62,594 nucleotides of DNA from an uncultured Eubacteriales bacterium (GTDB lineage Bacteria; Bacillota; Clostridia; Oscillospirales; Acutalibacteraceae): contig CAKSGV010000011.1 of assembly GCA_934454845.1 (NCBI GenBank), forward strand, positions 1-62,594. The letters are read 5' to 3'. A program made the position numbers and the translations under genes. The notes beneath the pieces are model-generated. The model had not been told where the DNA came from and searched no databases. It saw only the letters and a program-made list of their open reading frames with translations. Shown piece by piece: positions 57,487 to 62,594 of the stretch. Numbering within the stretch: position 1 is the stretch's first letter; each line of letters opens with the position of its first letter.

Positions 57487-59522
57487 GAACAATAGCAGAA
57501 GATTTGATTTTAAATATTGATTATAATATTACGGAAGCTGAAGCCAAGCAGAGAAAGCTTGAGGCGCAGTGGAATCAGAGTGAAACAAGGGTCGAAGAGT
57601 TTAAAAGTAAGATATCCGATACAAAGTCGGAAATCGAAGGACTTAAAGAAAAACAAGCTTCGTTAAATGAAGAGTTAAAAAAAGCGAGGGATATTGCCGG
57701 TAGAAGAGAACTTTTTTTAGATAATTTAAAAAGTGATGTTCAAAGCGGAAAAACAACGGTCGAAAGCAAAGATATGGCACTTCTCGAGAAAAATGCTAAA
57801 GCTGCTTTAGATAAAGTCAAGCAGTTGGAATCTTCGTGGGAATCTCTCAATCGCAATATAAGAGACAAAGAAATTCAGGAAAAAAGATATAATGCCGAAC
57901 TATCTCTTGAAAGATCAAATCTAGATGTTATAGGTTCTAAAATAATCGGTAACACTCAAAAAACAAAAGAACAAAGCAAAGAAATCAAAAAGCAGGGTAG
58001 AAGTTGGAAAGATGTTGCTAAACATTTAAAGAGTAATAGATCCGGTCTCGACAAAAATTTAAGCAGAATTAAAGAGCTTGCAAAATCGGCATTGTTTTTT
58101 TCTGTACTAACAAAAGTCTTTACATCCATGCGTAATGCGATAGGAGATATTTTCGGGCAGGACAAAGATATTTCTTCGAGATATGAGCAGTTAAAAAATA
58201 ATCTTATGGTTATAGCAACTACCGTAGCTCAAACTATAAAGCCGATTGTAACTTGGATCCTTGATAAAGTAATACTGATCACGCAGGCAATTCAGAGCGT
58301 TCTGAGCAGAGCTTTAGGAAAGAGCACTTCCGAAATGCAGAAAATGGCAACAAATATGAATGCAACTGCTAAAAATACAAAAAAAGCAGGTCAAGAAGCT
58401 AAAAAAGCTACGGCAAGCTTTGATACTTTACAGACAGCTGTCAATTCAAGTTCTGATTCCGACGATTCGAGTTCAGCAGGATCTTCTGTTGCTCCTATGA
58501 AAGATTTTTCTCCGGAAATGCAAGAAAAAATAGATAAGATAACGGCAATTGTGAGCGCTGCTATGTTAGCTATCGGTGTAATTTTACTTTTAAGCGGAGC
58601 GAATATCGGTTTAGGATTAGGATTAATGGTTTTAGGCGCATTAGGACTTGCTGCGGTTATCGCGGCGAACTGGGACACAATGAGCGAAAAAACACAAAGC
58701 ATTATTGCCATATTAACCACTATAATTTCTGCAGCTGCTTTAACTCTCGGATTTATTTTGATTTGCACCGGTGTAAACATTCCTTTAGGATTAGGATTGC
58801 TGATTGTCGGAGCAATGGGACTTGCCGCAGTTGTTAAAGCTATGTGGGAATCGTTACCTCAAAATATTCAAGATACTATTCAAATCGTTCTCGCAATAAT
58901 CGGCGGTGCCTTGATAGTGATAGGAATTATTCTTTTATTCACCAACGTAGGTATAGGTTTGGGATTGGGACTAATTTTAGCCGGCGCGGCAAGTTTGGCC
59001 GCCGCAGTAGCCGCTAATCCAAATGGATTTCTTAATAAAGTTAAAAAGTTTACAAGTGCAATAGGAGGATTTTTCAGTGATCTGTGGCTTGGAATAAGAA
59101 AAGGATTTTGGGCAGCCCTAAAATGGATTGTCGGAGTTGCAAATAACTGGATAAATGGTTTGAACTTGTTATTAACACCAATGAGAGGATTAATTTACGG
59201 TATTGCAAAAGCATTTGACTCAGATATTAAATTCAGTGATATCCGAATTCCTAATATTAAATTAAACGCTCCTGCGCTTGCAACCGGAGCAGTACTCCCC
59301 GGAGGCTCGCCGACGCTTGCCTATGTAAACGACCAGCCCGCAGGCAAAACATTCTTAGAGGGCAGTGTAGAGAATATTTTAGCGGCATTTGAAAAGTATA
59401 AACCGAGTTCGAAAGAAACAAACCCGAATTATACTGTTACCGCAACAGGTCAGCTTGCTCCGCTTATAAGGTTGTTAGGGCTTGAAATAAGAAAGGAAAA
59501 CGAACGCTCAACGGTGTTCTGA
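57483..59522 (+). CDS. Tail tape measure protein
   Basis: 679 aa, starts with GTG overlapping the preceding stop. Residues 1-190 are a long coiled coil (KSKISDTKSEIEGLKEKQAS), followed by the conserved LAKSALFFSVLTKVFTSMRN region, a Ser-rich linker, and three hydrophobic repeats (IGVILLLSGANIGLGLGLMV, TLGFILICTGVNIPLGLGLL, IGIILLFTNVGIGLGLGLIL). It sets tail length and forms a membrane channel at injection. At under 700 residues it predicts a short tail of around 100 nm (about 1.5 A per residue). Confidence 0.93.
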   Translation: MRTIAEDLILNIDYNITEAEAKQRKLEAQWNQSETRVEEFKSKISDTKSEIEGLKEKQASLNEELKKARDIAGRRELFLDNLKSDVQSGKTTVESKDMALLEKNAKAALDKVKQLESSWESLNRNIRDKEIQEKRYNAELSLERSNLDVIGSKIIGNTQKTKEQSKEIKKQGRSWKDVAKHLKSNRSGLDKNLSRIKELAKSALFFSVLTKVFTSMRNAIGDIFGQDKDISSRYEQLKNNLMVIATTVAQTIKPIVTWILDKVILITQAIQSVLSRALGKSTSEMQKMATNMNATAKNTKKAGQEAKKATASFDTLQTAVNSSSDSDDSSSAGSSVAPMKDFSPEMQEKIDKITAIVSAAMLAIGVILLLSGANIGLGLGLMVLGALGLAAVIAANWDTMSEKTQSIIAILTTIISAAALTLGFILICTGVNIPLGLGLLIVGAMGLAAVVKAMWESLPQNIQDTIQIVLAIIGGALIVIGIILLFTNVGIGLGLGLILAGAASLAAAVAANPNGFLNKVKKFTSAIGGFFSDLWLGIRKGFWAALKWIVGVANNWINGLNLLLTPMRGLIYGIAKAFDSDIKFSDIRIPNIKLNAPALATGAVLPGGSPTLAYVNDQPAGKTFLEGSVENILAAFEKYKPSSKETNPNYTVTATGQLAPLIRLLGLEIRKENERSTVF

Positions 59523-59529
59523 TTTAATT

Positions 59530-59949
59530 ATGATAACTATTGACAATGTAAATTATAATGCTTCGTGGGTGATAAAAAGCTATAAGCAGACTGCAGATAT
59601 TTTGAACGGTGATCAGTCAGGAAGATTACAGGGAACCAAGTCGATGTATTTGCAATATGTTGGAACATTTTTTAACAGTTCAGGCACGATCAGACGCGAG
59701 CAGAATTGTACAGATACGGAATGGAATTCGCTTTTCAGAGTGCTCGCAAACCCCAAAAACGACCACACTGTTAAAATACCTTTTGACGACGGATATATGA
59801 CGACCGAAATATATGTTTCAAAGTGTGAGCGGACCTTGCTTTCCGAAAAGCCCAAAAGGGTGTGGAGCAAAACATTTGAGGTGACTTTCACGGCTATGGA
59901 TAGTCAATGGCTTGCCGGCGGAACACTTCAAGGATATTCGGAGGGTTAA
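59530..59949 (+). CDS. Distal-tail-type (Dit-like) protein, small
   Basis: 139 aa, beta-rich: ITIDNVNYNASWVIKSYKQT, NGDQSGRLQGTKSMYLQYVG, KIPFDDGYMTTEIYVSKCER, VWSKTFEVTFTAMDSQWLAG. Similar to the DUF6711-type tail proteins of siphoviruses. It lies between tape measure and tail-tip gene, as expected for a baseplate hub. Confidence 0.7.
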   Translation: MITIDNVNYNASWVIKSYKQTADILNGDQSGRLQGTKSMYLQYVGTFFNSSGTIRREQNCTDTEWNSLFRVLANPKNDHTVKIPFDDGYMTTEIYVSKCERTLLSEKPKRVWSKTFEVTFTAMDSQWLAGGTLQGYSEG

Positions 59950-59951
59950 AA

Positions 59952-61637
59952 ATGGAAGTTAAATTTAGTAAGAGCAATAAATTAAGATTTATCAAAGATA
60001 GTATTGATTTTCCTGCAATCATTACACCTACAGAACAGCCCGAATACTACAATATTGATTTAGTTCGAAATGGTGATGAAATAAAATTTGTATCAGCATC
60101 TTCTTCGAATTCTGAAGGGAATTTTTCTGAAAATGTAATACCTACGATCGTAATTCCTATTTTTGATAGTGATATTAAAGAATTAACTCTTATTTCGGAT
60201 TATTTAGAGAACGATTCATTAAATTCAAATATAAAAAATGCAAGAATAACACTAAGTTGTTATGGAAAAGAAGATATTGTTTTAACAGATCTGTCGCTTT
60301 TACGATATGATTATGCAGAAGGCTGGGGAAACTCCGCTTATAAAAAAGTACGTGTTTATAATCATTATTTCTTTGATATTGATCATAAAATTCAGGAAAT
60401 AAAAATCGAGATTCTTAGCACTGAAACTGCAAATAAAAAAGCAGTTCTTAACGATATAGAAGGAACCTTTTTTGAAGAACAGTATAATACTCTTTCAAAG
60501 TTTATATCTTTTGAAATATTTGAAAATATAAACATCTTGTCGGAGGATGTTGCAGTTAATACTTGTAACTTTACAGCAAAACTTGATGATTATATGGCAG
60601 AAAGAATTCAAAATGTTAGAGATTTTGATGTAATGCATAACGGCAAGTATTACGGTAGATTTTTTATAACCGATTGTCAACAAACAGCGAAAAATATTTT
60701 TGAAATTAAAGCTGAAGATATGAAAAGCAAAGCTAAAAAATTCAGTTATGATAAATGGTCGCATTTTAATCCGGAAATTTGTTTAGCTGACATTTATAAT
60801 TCGTGCAATGTCGGTATAAACAGTGGGAATTCTAATTTAAAAAAATTAAACGGCTATATTAAGGTTGATTCTTGTCTTTACGCTCTATGTCAAATAGCGT
60901 GGGCATTAAATAAAATGATAGACAGCTCACGAGCAAGCTTTATAACATTAAGAGATGTTCCTACTGAAATTACAAGTTATATTAATAACAATAACGGTAG
61001 GAAAAAAATTGTTGGAGACGCTAAATTTACTAAAGGAGAAATATTTACACAAGCGCGGTACGAATTAAAAGACTATCAAACAGTGGAAAGCGATTCAGTA
61101 ACTCTCGAAACAGTATACGGAAATTTTACAAAAGATTTAAAGTATTACTTTACTAATCCTCCTTGTTCAATAGGTGAAGGTATCAGTTCAAACAAAGTTT
61201 TGGTTTTTGGCGGATATAGAGATAATTATGCAGTTCTTAGAGCTGTAGACGGTGATCCTGATTCGAATTTATCAGTACCTATACACGGTTCAAAAATGAC
61301 ACCGACAGTGTATGACATTACAGTTTTAAATAATGCAAGTTTTGTTAATGGCGCTGAAACAAATGAAAAAACAATCGATAGATTTACTATAGCACAGGGA
61401 TGGCCGTCTCCTACGGACCAAAAATCTCCATATATTAAAAAATTTATTGAATCACCCGGGACTGTAAGCGCAAAAATCGTTGTAGAAAACGAGCGCGTCG
61501 GTGATTTGGTGCAGATTGAAACAGCGTTTTCGGGAACATTTACCGGAATAATTACATCTATGGTATTGCATTTGGGATATACCGATGTCGCGGATATAGA
61601 GATTCGTGTATGGCCTGAAGGAGGAGAAGATGAATGA
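59952..61637 (+). CDS. Tail-tip/baseplate protein (Tal-like)
   Basis: 561 aa from ATG 59952 (GGAGGGTTAAAA upstream). Beta-rich with DFPAIITPTEQPEYYNIDLV near the start, EDVAVNTCNFTAKLDDYMAE, HNGKYYGRFFITDCQQTAKN, and IVVENERVGDLVQIETAFSG near the C-terminus. Such proteins cap the tail and often contact the host surface. AT-rich coding. No lysin domain (CHAP, NLPC) is visible. Confidence 0.7.
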   Translation: MEVKFSKSNKLRFIKDSIDFPAIITPTEQPEYYNIDLVRNGDEIKFVSASSSNSEGNFSENVIPTIVIPIFDSDIKELTLISDYLENDSLNSNIKNARITLSCYGKEDIVLTDLSLLRYDYAEGWGNSAYKKVRVYNHYFFDIDHKIQEIKIEILSTETANKKAVLNDIEGTFFEEQYNTLSKFISFEIFENINILSEDVAVNTCNFTAKLDDYMAERIQNVRDFDVMHNGKYYGRFFITDCQQTAKNIFEIKAEDMKSKAKKFSYDKWSHFNPEICLADIYNSCNVGINSGNSNLKKLNGYIKVDSCLYALCQIAWALNKMIDSSRASFITLRDVPTEITSYINNNNGRKKIVGDAKFTKGEIFTQARYELKDYQTVESDSVTLETVYGNFTKDLKYYFTNPPCSIGEGISSNKVLVFGGYRDNYAVLRAVDGDPDSNLSVPIHGSKMTPTVYDITVLNNASFVNGAETNEKTIDRFTIAQGWPSPTDQKSPYIKKFIESPGTVSAKIVVENERVGDLVQIETAFSGTFTGIITSMVLHLGYTDVADIEIRVWPEGGEDE

Positions 61638-62594
61638 TACTAAAATTTAATATTATTAATCAAAATATTGAGTTTCTCGGGAAACCCGTTGTAAGCGATT
61701 CAATAAATTATCTTTCTTTAGAAATAAGCTTTTCAGAAGATTGGAATGATACAGTAAAAACAGCGGTTTTCCGTGGACCTGACGAAAAAGTATATAACAG
61801 TTTGATTCCTGAAAGCGGAAAATTGATAATACCGTTTGAAGTTATAAAAGCGCCTGGATTTACAGTTTCATTTTTTGGTGTAAGCGGAAAACGAAGAATA
61901 ACAACTGATATTGCAAAAATACAAGTCAGACCTTCGGGTTATGAAACAGGCGAAACACCTGAAGATCCTACACAGGATATATATTCTCAAATTATAGATT
62001 TAGTTAAATCTTCAGACGAAAAAGCCAATGAGGCTCAAAAAACCGCGCAGTCTGTTAGAGATGACGCGGATAACGGTAAATTTATAGGACAACAGGGGCC
62101 AAAAGGAGATACAGGCCCTGCAGGGCCCCAGGGCGAGCAAGGACCAAAAGGCGAACAAGGTATTCAAGGGGAAACCGGTCCTCAAGGATCTCAGGGGGAA
62201 ACCGGCCCGCGCGGTGAACAGGGAATTCAAGGTGAAAAAGGCGAATTAGGTCCTCAAGGCATTCAGGGCGAAAAGGGTGACAAAGGCGATAAAGGTGATC
62301 CGGGAGCTAAAGGGGATAAGGGCGATCCCGGCGAAGTAACAAACGAACAATTAACTGCGGCAATAACAGAAGCCAAGTCAAATGAAGTGAGCAGAGCTAA
62401 TAATACTTATGCAAATGCCTTGAAAGGATCTGTTACTGGATCGGCTTTAGAAATAAACGATATATCGCCGATAGAACATACGCTCAATATTAATGTTAGG
62501 AGTAAAAATTTAATACCTTTTCCCTATAATTTTCAGGTAATAAACGGTAACCCTTACACTTATAACGGAGTGACTTTTACCGTAAATGACAATG
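61634..62594 (+). CDS. Collagen-like tail fibre/baseplate protein (cut by the window end)
   Basis: ATG 61634 overlaps the previous stop; GGAGAAG upstream. The N-terminal 130 residues (LGKPVVSDSINYLSLEISFS; EDWNDTVKTAVFRG) form an attachment domain. From about residue 155 there are roughly 27 Gly-X-Y triplets (GPKGDTGPAGPQGEQGPKG and onward to GDPGEV), then a non-collagen part (AAITEAKSNEVSRANNTYA). The frame is still open at the last base. Collagen-like segments form trimeric fibres in phages of gut Firmicutes and serve as receptor-binding stalks. Confidence 0.88.
   Translation, partial: MILKFNIINQNIEFLGKPVVSDSINYLSLEISFSEDWNDTVKTAVFRGPDEKVYNSLIPESGKLIIPFEVIKAPGFTVSFFGVSGKRRITTDIAKIQVRPSGYETGETPEDPTQDIYSQIIDLVKSSDEKANEAQKTAQSVRDDADNGKFIGQQGPKGDTGPAGPQGEQGPKGEQGIQGETGPQGSQGETGPRGEQGIQGEKGELGPQGIQGEKGDKGDKGDPGAKGDKGDPGEVTNEQLTAAITEAKSNEVSRANNTYANALKGSVTGSALEINDISPIEHTLNINVRSKNLIPFPYNFQVINGNPYTYNGVTFTVNDN

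Larger units (their letters stand above)
28166..62594. mobile_element. Siphovirus-type prophage (left end and most of the genome)
   Basis: A continuous phage genome: leftward integrase and lysogeny genes, divergent Cro-like gene, early recombination/replication block, packaging, head and tail genes. The left boundary is set by the broken gene ending at 28165 and is accurate to perhaps 30 bp. The right end is outside the window. Late genes are intact, but several small early genes are damaged. Confidence 0.93.

Overview
The window looks like a chromosome segment of an anaerobic, spore-forming clostridial bacterium (Oscillospiraceae or Lachnospiraceae-like, probably gut). The evidence is an NADH/ferredoxin [FeFe]-hydrogenase cluster, a SpoVAC spore protein, a MecA-type adaptor, AAGGAGG-type ribosome binding sites and moderately low G+C. 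The species cannot be named from sequence alone.

Layout. (1) 1-6.6 kb: a Fic protein, then a tightly overlapping, AT-rich operon that I read as a His-Xaa-Ser (Hxs) radical-SAM peptide system: hxsD, a second shorter HxsD-like gene, an A24 prepilin-peptidase-like membrane protein, hxsC, hxsB, a membrane-anchored MORN-repeat protein and the HxsA-like His-Xaa-Ser precursor. This is the strongest candidate for a little-described system here. (2) 6.6-10.9 kb: remains of an integrative mobilizable element: two unidentified genes, an oriT-like repeat region, two MobC-like genes, no relaxase, and a serine recombinase whose N-terminal catalytic part is missing. (3) 11.0 kb: initiator tRNA-fMet with its terminator on the minus strand. 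(4) 11.3-19.6 kb: hydrogenase cluster (HndA, HndB, HndC/NuoF and HydA subunits) interleaved with DRTGG, RsbW-like, histidine-kinase-type ATPase, PHP and sensory-hydrogenase-like genes. (5) 19.6-23.2 kb, minus strand: pgk-tpiA-gpmI glycolysis operon. (6) 23.3-27.4 kb: trmL (minus), divergent from a plus-strand group (membrane protein, spoVAC, ftsW/rodA-like, rpe), then a convergent mecA-like gene. (7) 27.4-28.2 kb: a conserved Cys-rich clostridial gene lacking its 5' end. (8) From about 28.2 kb to the window end: a prophage whose large serine integrase lies next to that broken gene; the right end is outside the window.

The prophage is a siphovirus in standard order. Leftward lysogeny genes come first (integrase, a DinD/Bro-type gene, a HicB remnant, a Cys-motif MuF-like protein, a CI/LexA-type repressor). 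A Cro-like gene follows under palindromic GTAACTT operators, then many tiny membrane proteins. The recombination and replication block holds RecT, a YqaJ-type exonuclease, an SF2 helicase, NinB-like and HNH proteins, SSB, a Lin1244-type replication protein, RusA, and a PcfK/DUF7666-like/PcfJ set. Late genes are a terminase with an extra N-terminal domain, portal, a MuF protein with a C-terminal toxin-like nuclease domain, scaffold, major capsid, connectors, major tail, chaperones, tape measure, tail proteins and a collagen-like fibre cut by the window end. Two identical 34-bp promoter-like repeats, plus a diverged partial copy, sit beside terminators in the late region. An unassigned, apparently structured stretch lies between the MuF and scaffold genes.

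Several small prophage genes are broken (in-frame stop, A-tract frameshift, lost start), so the prophage has begun to decay, while its structural genes are intact as far as the window shows.
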